Shown: positions 43,026-51,245 of the stretch, one piece after another
How positions within the stretch are numbered: the first letter of the stretch is position 1
Layout of the letters: the number at the start of each line of letters is the position of its first letter
Assembly: GCA_035626515.1 (NCBI GenBank)
Contig: DASPNM010000019.1
Span: 186,001 to 250,000 of the forward strand
Reading direction: 5' to 3'
DNA from: DASPNM01 sp035626515
GTDB taxonomy: Bacteria > Bacteroidota > Bacteroidia > Chitinophagales > Chitinophagaceae
Length of the DNA: 64,000 nucleotides
Notes under the pieces: generated by a model
Databases searched by the model: none
Told to the model about the DNA's origin: nothing
What the model saw: only the letters and a program-made list of their open reading frames with translations
Made by a program: the position numbers and the translations under genes

Positions 43026-43481
43026 TCAATTGGAAGCAAGCAATTCCTTCACCACGGCGCTGATGGTCTTTCCGTCTGCCTTGCCGGCGAGTTGTTTGGT
43101 CGCTACTCCCATCACCTTTCCCATGTCGGCCGGTGAACTCGCGCCGGTGTCGGCAATAATCTTCCGCAGCGCGTTTTTTAGTTCATCCGGCGATAGCTGC
43201 TGCGGGAGAAATTTTTCAATTACTGCGATTTCTTCTTCTTCTTTTTGCGCGAGGTCCGGGCGATTCTGTTGCCGGTAAATCTCAAGCGAATCCCGGCGCT
43301 GCTTGACCAGCTTCTGGAGCAGCCTGATCTCGTCTTCCTCATTCAGTTGGCCCCCGGCGCCTTCAGCCGTCTTCGCGAGAAGGATCGCTGCCTTTATCGC
43401 GCGCAAGGCACGCAGCGACTTTTCGTCTTTCGCAAGCATCGCTGTTTTGAGGTCCCCTGCTATCTTTTGTTCCAGGTTCAT
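43026..43481 (-). CDS. GatB/YqeY domain protein
   Basis: A 151-residue soluble helical protein with the YqeY signature: LEQKIAGDLKTAMLAKDEKSLRALRAIKAAI at the start and LRKIIADTGASSPADMGKVMG in the last third. The domain is also the tRNA-binding tail of the GatB amidotransferase subunit, so a role on tRNA is probable; the standalone protein is uncharacterised. Its start overlaps the end of gldC by four bases, so the two are translationally coupled. Confidence 0.9.
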   Translation of the reverse strand: MNLEQKIAGDLKTAMLAKDEKSLRALRAIKAAILLAKTAEGAGGQLNEEDEIRLLQKLVKQRRDSLEIYRQQNRPDLAQKEEEEIAVIEKFLPQQLSPDELKNALRKIIADTGASSPADMGKVMGVATKQLAGKADGKTISAVVKELLASN

Positions 43482-43825
43482 GCCTTATGTTCCCTGAGTT
43501 GTTTCTCCCTGAATTTTTTGTAAAAGCTGCGCGCGAAATCCTTCATATCTGAAACCAGCTCGTCATGCTGCGTTGCCCTGCCGTAGGTATCCGCCATGGT
43601 CATCAGGGTCTGGTAAAAAAAATCAGCCATTTCGTCCACCATCATTTCCCGTGTCCATAGATCGATGCGCAGCGCTGCTTTTTCCGAGCCGTCCCATAGT
43701 GACAGAATCATAGCTCGGGCTTCCTGCGTCCCGCCGGCGGTGGAATCGGTCGCGCTCCAGCGGATTGTCGAAGGGAGGCGTTTTTCATCGGTTTCCACAT
43801 CGATCCGTATTGTAGACGTATTCAT
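43478..43825 (-). CDS. gldC: Gliding-motility protein GldC
   Basis: A 115-residue cytoplasmic protein close to flavobacterial GldC: TIRWSATDSTAGGTQEARAM, then LSLWDGSEKAALRIDLWTREMMVDEMADFFYQTLMTMADTY is highly conserved. GldC improves gliding and type IX secretion efficiency but is not essential for them in Flavobacterium, so its presence does not show that this organism glides. The ATG at 43825 lies 17 bases after an exact promoter element. No other gld gene is visible in the window. Confidence 0.9.
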   Translation of the reverse strand: MNTSTIRIDVETDEKRLPSTIRWSATDSTAGGTQEARAMILSLWDGSEKAALRIDLWTREMMVDEMADFFYQTLMTMADTYGRATQHDELVSDMKDFARSFYKKFREKQLREHKA

Positions 43826-43842
43826 GTGCTTTTGTTGAGCGC

Positions 43843-43850
43843 CAAAGTTA
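43843..43850 (-). promoter_or_regulatory. -7 element TAACTTTG for gldC-yqeY
   Basis: An exact TAnnTTTG match on the - strand, lying just past the stop of the glycosyltransferase gene and 17 bases before the gldC ATG. Confidence 0.55.
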
Positions 43851-43851
43851 A

Positions 43852-44982
43852 TCAAGTTGCGGCGAGCGTTTTCTCCAAAGAGCTCCAAAGCAGCGCGGCG
43901 GATCTTTCCCAGGAATATTGTGCCGCTACGCCAGCGCCTTTTTCAATGAGGCGCGAGCGCAGATCTTCGTCCTTGTAGATCCGCATCAATTGCTCAGCGA
44001 TCTTACCCGGGTCGCGGGGGTCGGCCAGCAGCGCCGCTCCGTTCGCCAGTTCCTGCATTGCGGTACCGGAAGAGGTGATCACCGGAACGCCCGCGCGCAT
44101 TGCTTCGATCACCGGGAGGCCAAAGCCTTCAAATAATGACGGATACACCACGGCATATGCCGAGGCCATGAGCCGGGCGAGTTCGTTCTCCCCGAGGTAA
44201 CCCGTCAGCAGTACATCCTGCCTGTATTTATAAGATTTGAGCGCTTCGAGAAAGGATTCGTACTTCCATGCAAGGCGCCCCGCCAGCACGAGGCGAAAGC
44301 TGCTGCGCTGCATTTTTTTAAAAACGGAGAATGCGCGGAGCAGGTTGATGAGGTTCTTGCGCGGATGAATGGAACCCGTGTATAAAAAATATTCGTGCCC
44401 CGCAGTGTACTTTTCTTTTACCTCTTGTTTTACGCCGGCAGTCACGGGGCCGAAATTTTCGCGCGCCGCATTGGGGATGACGAATACACGGCCGGGATCT
44501 ACCGGGTACTGGCTGCAAATGTCTCGCTTGGAAAATTCCGAAACCGTTACAATCACTCTCGCCTGTTCAAGAAACCGGGGGGTGTTGCGCCGGTAGTAGC
44601 GCAGCTGGGAAGGCGGCAATGAATCGGGGACGTGGAGGAAAGCCAGGTCGTGGACGACCAGGCATTGGGGCAGTTTTGTCGTAAGCGAGCAAAACCCGTC
44701 AGGGGAAAGAAAAATTTGAGCGCGGTATTTCTTCAAAACTCCCGGGACGGCGAAATTGTACCACCATTTCCATAAAAGCGGATGGCGTGCGCGGGGTCCT
44801 TGCACGATACCCTGTACGTTTGGACCGTAAATAAAACGCTGATCGAAGGGCCGGTCGAATATGAAAAGGAAATCGTGCTCAGGGTGATCCCGCGTAATGC
44901 GTTTCAGCGTTTCGTCCAGGAAACGGCCATAACCCTCAAGGTAGTCGGAAAGCAGGAACCGCGTGTTTACAGCGATGCGCAT
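43852..44982 (-). CDS. Glycosyltransferase family 4
   Basis: A 376-residue GT-B enzyme with retaining mechanism. The N-terminal half covers the acceptor side (RFLLSDYLEGYGRFLDETL, CLVVHDLAFLHVPDSLPP) and the C-terminal half the nucleotide-sugar side: YTGSIHPRKNLINLLRAF and PSLFEGFGLPVIEAMRAGVPVI with the E-x7-E motif. It probably transfers a sugar in surface-glycan or glycolipid synthesis. It is the first gene of the - strand run leading to gldC and yqeY, although gldC has its own promoter. Confidence 0.9.
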   Translation of the reverse strand: MRIAVNTRFLLSDYLEGYGRFLDETLKRITRDHPEHDFLFIFDRPFDQRFIYGPNVQGIVQGPRARHPLLWKWWYNFAVPGVLKKYRAQIFLSPDGFCSLTTKLPQCLVVHDLAFLHVPDSLPPSQLRYYRRNTPRFLEQARVIVTVSEFSKRDICSQYPVDPGRVFVIPNAARENFGPVTAGVKQEVKEKYTAGHEYFLYTGSIHPRKNLINLLRAFSVFKKMQRSSFRLVLAGRLAWKYESFLEALKSYKYRQDVLLTGYLGENELARLMASAYAVVYPSLFEGFGLPVIEAMRAGVPVITSSGTAMQELANGAALLADPRDPGKIAEQLMRIYKDEDLRSRLIEKGAGVAAQYSWERSAALLWSSLEKTLAAT

Positions 44983-45164
44983 TGCGAATCGTAAAGGTAT
45001 GGCACACAGTGGGGCCGAATGGCCGTTAGCTTTTTCCCCGGCTTATTCACAGTAAAAACCCCAGGCGTCACCCCGAAACAGCCCCTATCGGGAAAAATTT
45101 ATTTTCAAAAAACGGACAGCTTGGTATCGGATTTGCAACCTTCAAAACGCGTCAGTTGATTTGA
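44983..45164. other. Intergenic region between the GT4 gene and the small-RNA candidate
   Basis: This 180-base stretch has no open frame of note. TTGATTTG at 45156-45163 matches the -7 consensus at seven of eight positions and is the best promoter candidate for the downstream small transcript. Confidence 0.45.
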
Positions 45165-45246
45165 CAAACTCATTATAAACGACCTCTTAGGTGGAAGAGG
45201 ATGGTGGCTTGTAAAAGGGGCCTTGGTTCGGGGCCCCTTTCTTTTT
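45165..45246 (+). ncRNA. Candidate small RNA ending in an intrinsic terminator
   Basis: About 80 bases on the + strand contain two hairpins: CCTCTT-AGGTGG-AAGAGG at 45183-45200 and a strong terminator stem, AAAGGGGCC with GGCCCCTTT, at 45214-45240, followed by CTTTTT. No gene on this strand ends upstream within several kb (the preceding genes are all on the - strand), so the terminator must serve a short transcript of its own. The 5' end is inferred from the near-consensus TTGATTTG at 45156-45163. Confidence 0.5.
45213..45246 (+). terminator. Intrinsic terminator of the small-RNA candidate
   Basis: Nine-pair perfect stem (AAAGGGGCC/GGCCCCTTT) with a 9-base loop and a run of five T. Confidence 0.8.
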
Positions 45247-45276
45247 GACCTCACTCGCGGATATTTACTAATTTTG
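45244..45276 (+). promoter_or_regulatory. Promoter of the DUF4290-murA operon
   Basis: TTTG at 45244-45247 and TAATTTTG at 45269-45276 are spaced by 21 bases, which fits the Bacteroidota -33/-7 arrangement. The -33 element lies in the T run of the preceding terminator. The ATG follows 21 bases after the -7 element. Confidence 0.65.
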
Positions 45277-45297
45277 ACGCCTTACCAGCTTTAAATA

Positions 45298-45960
45298 ATG
45301 GAGTATAATACAACCAGGAACGAGTTGATCATGCGTGAATACGGCAGGCATGTGCAGAAGATGATCGAACATGTGCTGACTATCGAAGACCCCGAGCGGA
45401 GGCAGAAAAACGCGCAGGCGGTGATTGAACTGATGGGATTTTTGAATCCGCATTTGAAAAATGTGGAGGATTTTCGCCATAAATTATGGGATCATCTTTT
45501 CCTGATCTCCGATTTCAAGCTCGACGTGAAATCGCCGTATCCCATTCCCACCCGCGAAACCCTGAAAGCGAAGCCGAAACCGCTTCCTTATCCAAAGCGC
45601 TATCCGCGTTATTCACATCTGGGAAAGAACCTCGAGGTCATAATTGACAAGGCGCTGAAGGAAGAAAACCCGGAAAAAAAGCTGGGATTTGCAAATGCGG
45701 TCGCGTATTACATGAAACTTGCCTATAATAACTGGCACAAAGAAGTGGTGCACGACGACGCGATCCAAAGTGAACTGTCAGGCATCACCAAGGGCCAGCT
45801 TGCATTTACCAACACGCCTTATGTGAAGGCCTTTCGTCCGCAGCAGGAAAGCCGCGACCGCGGAGGTTATGGAAAGCCGCGGGGAAAGTTTCAGCAGCGC
45901 GGTGGTGGTGCAGGGCGTCGCAATGACCGCAACGGCGGTTACAAGAAAAAGCGGTACTGA
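45298..45960 (+). CDS. DUF4290 domain protein
   Basis: A 220-residue protein, mostly conserved in Bacteroidota: MEYNTTRNELIMREYGRHVQKM, PHLKNVEDFRHKLWDHLFLIS and NWHKEVVHDDAIQSEL. The last 40 residues are a Gly/Arg/Lys-rich disordered tail with RGGYGKPRGKFQQR and RGGGAGRRN, like RNA-binding RGG regions. The function is unknown; the tail suggests RNA contact (inference). It is the first gene of a run to murA, with a 53-base gap. Confidence 0.88.
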   Translation: MEYNTTRNELIMREYGRHVQKMIEHVLTIEDPERRQKNAQAVIELMGFLNPHLKNVEDFRHKLWDHLFLISDFKLDVKSPYPIPTRETLKAKPKPLPYPKRYPRYSHLGKNLEVIIDKALKEENPEKKLGFANAVAYYMKLAYNNWHKEVVHDDAIQSELSGITKGQLAFTNTPYVKAFRPQQESRDRGGYGKPRGKFQQRGGGAGRRNDRNGGYKKKRY

Positions 45961-46013
45961 CCCCTTTTCTCGCAAATTCATTTCCTTTGCCTCTCGCACA
46001 CAAAGGCAGTCGC

Positions 46014-47318
46014 ATGCACTCTTTTGAAGTATTGGGAGGAAAAAAGCTCAGCGGGGAAATAATTCCCCAGGGAGCAAAAAACGAAGCGCTTCAGGTGATC
46101 AGCGCCGTGCTCCTGACCCCCGAACAGGTTAGAATTTCCAACATTCCCGACATCCTTGATGTAAACCTGCTGATAGAACTCCTCGTGGAAATGGGAGTGC
46201 GCGTCGAACGCCCGGAAAAGGGGGTCTGCCTATTCCAGGCCGACAACGTAGATATGGATTACCTGCACAGCCCCACTTTTCATAAAAAAAGCGGCCGCCT
46301 GCGGGGTTCGGTTCTCTTTGCCGGTCCACTGCTTTCCCGCTTCCGAAAGGCTTTTATTCCAAGGCCGGGGGGCGACAAAATAGGCAGAAGGCGGCTGGAC
46401 ACGCATATTGTGAATTTCGAAAGGCTGGGCGCCTCGTTTACCTATCATCCGGAAGATGGATTCTTTCACCTCGAAGCTCCCAACCTCAAGGGCACACACC
46501 TGCTCCTGGATGAACCCTCAGTTACCGGCACCGCCAATATCGTCATGGCCGCGGCGATGGCGCGCGGAACGACAACTATTTACAATGCTGCCTGTGAACC
46601 GTATGTGCAGCAGCTATGCCGGATGCTGAACCGAATGGGCGCACGCATCAGCGGGACGGGCAGCAACCTGCTGCGCATCGAAGGCGTGGATTATCTCGCA
46701 GGCACCGAGCATCAGTTGCTGCCGGACATGATTGAAGTAGGGTCGTTCATTGGCATGGCTGCCATGACGCAGGGAGACATCCTGATCCGAAATGCAGGCA
46801 TCGCGCACCTTGGGATCATTCCGGAAAAATTCCAGCAACTCGGAATCATCATGAAATTCACGGGCGACGACATTCACATTCCCGAACAGGACGTTTACGA
46901 AATACAAACATTCCTCGACGGTTCCGTGATGACGATTTACGATCATCCCTGGCCGGGTTTTACCCCGGATCTGCTCAGTATTATCCTCGTTACCGCCATA
47001 CAGGCGAAAGGTTCCGTGCTGATTCACCAGAAGATGTTCGAAAGCCGGCTCTTCTTCGTGGACAAGCTGATCGACATGGGCGCGCGTATCGTTCTTTGCG
47101 ATCCGCACCGCGCCGTGGTCATCGGCCTGCAACGCGAACACATTCTGCGCGGGATCACGATGAGCAGCCCTGATATCCGGGCGGGAGTGGCCCTGTTGAT
47201 AGCGGCTCTCAGCGCCGACGGAAAAAGTGTGATCCAGAATATCGAGCAGATCGACCGCGGTTACGAGGACATTGACGGGCGGCTGCGTAAACTGGGCGCG
47301 GAGATCCACCGCGTATAG
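46014..47318 (+). CDS. murA: UDP-N-acetylglucosamine 1-carboxyvinyltransferase
   Basis: A 434-residue EPSP-synthase-fold enzyme for the first committed step of peptidoglycan synthesis (enolpyruvyl transfer from PEP to UDP-GlcNAc). The start at 46014 gives MHSFEVLGGKKLSGEI. KNEALQVIS near residue 22 holds the conserved Lys22/Asn23. In the active-site loop, usually GGCxIGxRP, the sequence is PGGDKIGRR, with Asp121 replacing the Cys that fosfomycin alkylates. An Asp there keeps the enzyme active but makes it insensitive to fosfomycin in Mycobacterium and Chlamydia. Confidence 0.94.
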   Translation: MHSFEVLGGKKLSGEIIPQGAKNEALQVISAVLLTPEQVRISNIPDILDVNLLIELLVEMGVRVERPEKGVCLFQADNVDMDYLHSPTFHKKSGRLRGSVLFAGPLLSRFRKAFIPRPGGDKIGRRRLDTHIVNFERLGASFTYHPEDGFFHLEAPNLKGTHLLLDEPSVTGTANIVMAAAMARGTTTIYNAACEPYVQQLCRMLNRMGARISGTGSNLLRIEGVDYLAGTEHQLLPDMIEVGSFIGMAAMTQGDILIRNAGIAHLGIIPEKFQQLGIIMKFTGDDIHIPEQDVYEIQTFLDGSVMTIYDHPWPGFTPDLLSIILVTAIQAKGSVLIHQKMFESRLFFVDKLIDMGARIVLCDPHRAVVIGLQREHILRGITMSSPDIRAGVALLIAALSADGKSVIQNIEQIDRGYEDIDGRLRKLGAEIHRV

Positions 47319-47328
47319 CATCCACTTT

Positions 47329-47928
47329 ATGATTGACGACATTTTCAACCGCGAGATCGTGCTGGAGAATGAGCGGGCATTGCTGCGTCCCCTCGAGGAA
47401 TCTGATTTCGGCAACCTGTTGCCTTTTTCGCTCCGTGAGCCCGAAATTTGGAAGTATGGCCTGGTGTCCGCCGCAGGCCCGGAGAATCTCAGGACATATA
47501 TCGAGGAGGCGGTGAACAACCGGGCCCAAAAAAAGGAATACCCGTTCATTGTATTTGATAAGAAAGCGGGCGCGTTCGCGGGCAGCACGCGTTTTTATGA
47601 TATTCAGCAGCAATATGCTTCAACCCAACTTGGATTCACGTGGTATGGAAAGGACTTTCAGCGTACCGGGCTGAACCGCCACTGCAAATGGCTGCTCCTT
47701 TCTTTCGCGTTTGAAAGCTGGGGACTGGAACGCGTGGAGTTTCGCGCCGATGTGAACAACGAAGCTTCCATTTTGGCGATGAAGGCTATCGGTTGCGTAG
47801 AAGAAGGAGTACTACGCAACCACATGCCCACCGCGGATGGAAGACGAAGGAGCAGCATTGTGCTCAGTATCCTGAAGTCAGATTGGATGCAGGGCGGGCG
47901 CGAATTCCTGAGGGGTAAGACCCGGTAA
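47329..47928 (+). CDS. GNAT family N-acetyltransferase (RimJ/RimL type)
   Basis: A 199-residue acetyltransferase. ENERALLRPLEESDFGNLLPFSL opens the GNAT fold; QLGFTWYGKDFQRTGLNRHCK is the acetyl-CoA binding segment in RimJ/L-like form and GLERVEFRADVNNEASILAMKAIGCVEEG is the conserved C-terminal part. Relatives acetylate ribosomal protein N-termini or small amines. It starts 10 bases after murA and precedes gmk by 22 bases, so it is probably in the same operon. Confidence 0.9.
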   Translation: MIDDIFNREIVLENERALLRPLEESDFGNLLPFSLREPEIWKYGLVSAAGPENLRTYIEEAVNNRAQKKEYPFIVFDKKAGAFAGSTRFYDIQQQYASTQLGFTWYGKDFQRTGLNRHCKWLLLSFAFESWGLERVEFRADVNNEASILAMKAIGCVEEGVLRNHMPTADGRRRSSIVLSILKSDWMQGGREFLRGKTR

Positions 47929-47931
47929 TCG

Positions 47932-47939
47932 TAGTTTTG
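47932..47939 (+). promoter_or_regulatory. -7 element TAGTTTTG for gmk
   Basis: Exact TAnnTTTG, 11 bases before the gmk ATG. It argues for a separate gmk promoter within the gap after the GNAT gene. Confidence 0.5.
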
Positions 47940-47950
47940 AGCCTTTGCCG

Positions 47951-48526
47951 ATGGATCAGGTCCAGAATAAAATCATCATCATTACCGCTCCTTCGGGTGC
48001 AGGCAAAACTTCCATCACCCGGCACTTGTTGACGACATTTCCCGAAAAGCTTGCCTTTTCCGTTTCTGCGGCCACGCGAAAGGCCAGGCCGTACGAAAAG
48101 CATGGCGTGGATTATTATTTCATCAGCGAAGAGGAGTTCAAGGAAAAGATCCAGCACGAGGAATTCGTAGAATGGGAAATGGTGTATGACGGGAAATATT
48201 ACGGAACGCTTAAGTCAGAACTTCGGCGCATCTGGGACAATGGACAGGTCCCTGTTCTGGATGTGGACGTGAAAGGCGCCATTCACGTGCAGCAACAGTA
48301 CCCGGAAACTACGCTCAGCCTTTTCATTAAACCCCCGTCTGTCGAGGAACTGAAGCGCCGGCTGCAGTCGCGCGGTACCGAAACCCGGGAGTCCATCGAA
48401 GCGCGCATCAACAAGGCTTCCTTTGAGCTTTCTTTTCACGACCAGTTCAATGAAACCATTGTAAATGACAATCTTGGGTACGCCTGCCGCCGTGCCGAGG
48501 ATCTCGTGAAAGCCTTCCTCGGCTGA
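47951..48526 (+). CDS. gmk: Guanylate kinase
   Basis: A 191-residue kinase converting GMP to GDP with ATP. The P-loop is APSGAGKTS, the GMP site has SVSAATRKARPYEKHGVDY, EFVEWEMVYDGKYYGT follows, and VLDVDVKGAIHVQQ and SRGTETRESIEARI (lid) are typical. ATG at 47951 is preferred to a TTG six bases earlier. The next gene begins at the very next base after its stop. Confidence 0.95.
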   Translation: MDQVQNKIIIITAPSGAGKTSITRHLLTTFPEKLAFSVSAATRKARPYEKHGVDYYFISEEEFKEKIQHEEFVEWEMVYDGKYYGTLKSELRRIWDNGQVPVLDVDVKGAIHVQQQYPETTLSLFIKPPSVEELKRRLQSRGTETRESIEARINKASFELSFHDQFNETIVNDNLGYACRRAEDLVKAFLG

Positions 48527-49789
48527 ATGGGTTTTATCTTTACGTACATGATCGGCTGGTCTACTGTTGTCTTCTTTGTGCTTACGCTTGTGCTCATGGC
48601 CTTTTTTGCCGGCATTGAAATGGCGTTCTACGGCGCCAACCGCCTCAGCTTCGAGATTCGAAAAAAGTCATCCAGCAAGATCCTGATGAAATTTGTCGAA
48701 TCTCCAGCGCGGTTCCTGGGGACCACGCTGATCGGCTTCACCATTTTCCTTGTTTTTTTCAGCCTGGAAATACATGCCGTGCTCCGGCCGGTCTGGGACT
48801 GGCTTAATGTGACGGCGAGGGCAATTCCTATTCTCGTTGAAATCGTTTTCGCTACATTCATCGTGCTTGTATTTGCCGAACTGATACCACGGGCGATTTT
48901 TCGGGCCCGCAGCGGCGTGCTGCTTTCGCGCCTGGCCTACATAACGGATGTATTTTACCGGATGTTCTATCCGATTGCATCCCTTTTGATCCGTCTTTCG
49001 GAATGGATCCTGAAATACGTTTTTAACATTCGGCTCGACAAAACCAAGCAGCCGCTGAAGAGAAGCGATTTGAGGAATCTTTTCCAGCCGCTCGTAGACG
49101 AAGAAAAGCAGGAACGGAATACGCGTCTTATGGAAAATGCGCAGGAGCTGCCACGTACGCGCATCCGGCAGTGCCTCGTGCCGCGCAAGGAGATCATCGG
49201 AGTGGAAGCGGGCTGCAGCATCGATGAGCTGAAAAAAAAATTCATAGAGACCAAGCTAAGCAAACTGGTGATCTACGAAAAAGATATTGACCATATCATC
49301 GGATACGTACACCAGCTCGACCTGTTTAAGAAGCCGGGCGACATCCGTTCTATCCTGCTTCCCATCCCTGCCGTACCGGAAAGCATGACGGCCACTGACC
49401 TGATCGCTAAGCTCAGCCGCGAACGGAAAAGCATCGCGTGGGTTGTGGATGAATTCGGGGGAACCGCAGGAATTGTGACGATGGAAGATGTGCTCGAGGA
49501 GCTTTTTGGGGAGATCCAGGACGAATACGATACCGAGGAATTTGTGGAGAAGCAGATCGCCGAAAACGAATACATTTTCGCCGGCCGGCTGGAGCTGGAT
49601 TATTTGGAAAAGAAATACGGGTTCGAATTCCCGCGGGACGAATATGAAACACTTTCGGGCCTGATCATTCACTTCCATGAAACCATTCCAAGGCAAAAAG
49701 AGCGCATTATCATTGACGATTACGAGTTTGATATCCTCGGCGTCAGCGATACCCGGATCGAGATGGTGAAAGTGAAAAAGCTGAAATGA
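48527..49789 (+). CDS. CNNM/CorC-type membrane protein with CBS domains (hemolysin family, GldE-like)
   Basis: 420 residues in three parts: a DUF21/CNNM membrane domain with four hydrophobic helices (about 5-155, including FAGIEMAFYGANRLSFEI), a CBS pair (about 205-325, with RTRIRQCLVPRKEI and AWVVDEFGGTAGIVTMEDVLEE) and a C-terminal CorC/HlyC domain (about 345-415). Relatives are linked to magnesium or cobalt efflux; in gliding Bacteroidota a similar protein is named GldE. With gldC nearby but in another operon, I cannot say which. The start codon abuts the gmk stop. Confidence 0.88.
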   Translation: MGFIFTYMIGWSTVVFFVLTLVLMAFFAGIEMAFYGANRLSFEIRKKSSSKILMKFVESPARFLGTTLIGFTIFLVFFSLEIHAVLRPVWDWLNVTARAIPILVEIVFATFIVLVFAELIPRAIFRARSGVLLSRLAYITDVFYRMFYPIASLLIRLSEWILKYVFNIRLDKTKQPLKRSDLRNLFQPLVDEEKQERNTRLMENAQELPRTRIRQCLVPRKEIIGVEAGCSIDELKKKFIETKLSKLVIYEKDIDHIIGYVHQLDLFKKPGDIRSILLPIPAVPESMTATDLIAKLSRERKSIAWVVDEFGGTAGIVTMEDVLEELFGEIQDEYDTEEFVEKQIAENEYIFAGRLELDYLEKKYGFEFPRDEYETLSGLIIHFHETIPRQKERIIIDDYEFDILGVSDTRIEMVKVKKLK

Positions 49790-49825
49790 GCAGTAACAGT
49801 TTTCCGCGCCGGCAGCCGGCACCCT

Positions 49826-49833
49826 TATCTTTG
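49826..49833 (+). promoter_or_regulatory. -7 element TATCTTTG for tatC
   Basis: Exact TAnnTTTG, 13 bases before the ATG. Confidence 0.5.
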
Positions 49834-49846
49834 CGCATTCCCTGCA

Positions 49847-50701
49847 ATGGCCCTGCTCGACTTTTTCAATAAACGCAAGAAAAATCCCAATGCCGAGATG
49901 TCGTTCATCGATCATCTCGAAGATCTGCGCTGGCATGTCATCCGGGCCATCATCGCCATACTGGTTTGCGCAGTGCTGGTCTTCATTTATTCCAACGTTG
50001 TGGTGGACGAGATCCTTTTTGCGCCCACCCGTGCCGATTTCATTTCGGCGCGCTGGCTCTGCCGGCTGGGGCACGGCATTGGGATCGGCGATGCACTGTG
50101 TTTTAACGAAGTGCCCGCGAAATTCCTGGAAACCACGATGACCGGTCAGTTCATTGCTTCCTTCACTCTCGCCTTTATGGGGGGGTTTGTGCTCGCATTT
50201 CCGTACGTGTTTTGGGAATTCTGGCGTTTTGTGAAGCCCGCACTTTCACCCAGGGAGCTGAGGAGAACGAGAGGAGTCATCTTCTGGGTTTCGCTCCTGT
50301 TTTTTCTGGGCGTTGGCTTCGGGTATTTCATCCTGACTCCGTTTATGGTGAACTTTTATTTCAATTACAAGCTCAGCGAGCAGATCCAGATCATGCCCAG
50401 CTTTTCGAACTATCTCGAAAATCTTATCTATACTACCGTAGGGGTCGGAGTGCTTTTCCAGATGCCGCTGCTGGTGATGCTGCTGGCCCGCATTGGCATT
50501 GTTACCGCGCGGTTTTTGAAAAAATATCGCCGGCACGCTTTCGTGGTGATCCTGATCGCTGCCGCGATCATAACTCCTTCCACTGATCCTTTCAGTTTGG
50601 CCATCGTTACCATTCCGCTCTACGGTCTCTACGAGATCAGCATTGTGATCGCCGGAAGGATCAACCGCCGCCAGGAGGCCGAGCTCCGGGAATGGAGCTG
50701 A
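49847..50701 (+). CDS. tatC: Twin-arginine translocase subunit TatC
   Basis: A 284-residue six-helix membrane protein that recognises Tat signal peptides. MSFIDHLEDLRWHVIRAI is the conserved N-terminal motif (E/HLxELRxR), FWRFVKPALSPRELRRTRG follows helix 2 and ITPSTDPFSLAIVTIPLYGLYEI is the family C-terminal signature. There is an extra stretch (about residues 50-85) with RADFISARWLCRLGHG before helix 2, typical of Bacteroidota. TatA is not next to it. The DsrE-like protein at 32156 carries a Tat signal and is a likely client. Confidence 0.93.
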   Translation: MALLDFFNKRKKNPNAEMSFIDHLEDLRWHVIRAIIAILVCAVLVFIYSNVVVDEILFAPTRADFISARWLCRLGHGIGIGDALCFNEVPAKFLETTMTGQFIASFTLAFMGGFVLAFPYVFWEFWRFVKPALSPRELRRTRGVIFWVSLLFFLGVGFGYFILTPFMVNFYFNYKLSEQIQIMPSFSNYLENLIYTTVGVGVLFQMPLLVMLLARIGIVTARFLKKYRRHAFVVILIAAAIITPSTDPFSLAIVTIPLYGLYEISIVIAGRINRRQEAELREWS

Positions 50702-50723
50702 GGCACCGCGTGCCCAAGTTTCC

Positions 50724-50731
50724 TAAATTTG
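50724..50731 (+). promoter_or_regulatory. -7 element TAAATTTG for rpiB
   Basis: Exact TAnnTTTG, 45 bases before the ATG, giving a short untranslated leader unlike the nearly leaderless promoters elsewhere in the window. Confidence 0.5.
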
Positions 50732-50776
50732 CACCACCGTCTTCCCGCCTGCCGGTAACAAAAAAAAATTTCAGTT

Positions 50777-51244
50777 ATGGCTCTCGCCTTTGACCTCCAA
50801 AAACCCATCGCGATCGGCAGTGATCATGCCGGGTACGATTACAAGGAAGACCTTATCTCTTTTCTCGAAGGGAAGGGCCTGCCGTTCCAGGATTTCGGAA
50901 CGCATTCCAAGGACTCGGTGGATTATCCTGACTTCGCTCACCCGGTTGCGAATTCAGTTGAGAACGGGGAAGCCGCGTTCGGCATCCTGCTTTGCGGAAG
51001 CGCAAACGGGGTAGCGATCACTGCAAACAAACACCAGGGGGTGCGCGCTGCGCTGTGCTGGGGTGAGGAAATAGCCAAGCTTGCACGCGAGCACAACAAC
51101 GCGAACATCATCTGCATCCCTGCGCGCTTCGTTCGCGAAGGCGATGCGGAAAAGATGGTAGACATCTTCATGCATACCCCTTTCGAAGGCGGAAGGCATG
51201 CACGGCGCGTGGAAAAGATCGCCTGTGCAGCAAAAGCGGTTTAG
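50777..51244 (+). CDS. rpiB: Ribose-5-phosphate isomerase B
   Basis: A 155-residue RpiB/LacAB-fold enzyme interconverting ribose 5-phosphate and ribulose 5-phosphate. IAIGSDHAGYDYKEDL, DSVDYPDFAHPVANSVENGEAAFGILLCGSANG and NANIICIPARF match the family. The active-site Cys in LLCGSANG is present. Its stop is two bases from the stop of the convergent deoxyhypusine-synthase-like gene. Confidence 0.93.
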   Translation: MALAFDLQKPIAIGSDHAGYDYKEDLISFLEGKGLPFQDFGTHSKDSVDYPDFAHPVANSVENGEAAFGILLCGSANGVAITANKHQGVRAALCWGEEIAKLAREHNNANIICIPARFVREGDAEKMVDIFMHTPFEGGRHARRVEKIACAAKAV

Positions 51245-51245
51245 C

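Noticed and set aside
45147..45176. Sigma-70-like promoter with TTGACA and TATAAA
   Set aside because: TTGACA and TATAAA are only 7 bases apart, far too close for a -35/-10 pair, and this phylum uses a different promoter consensus.
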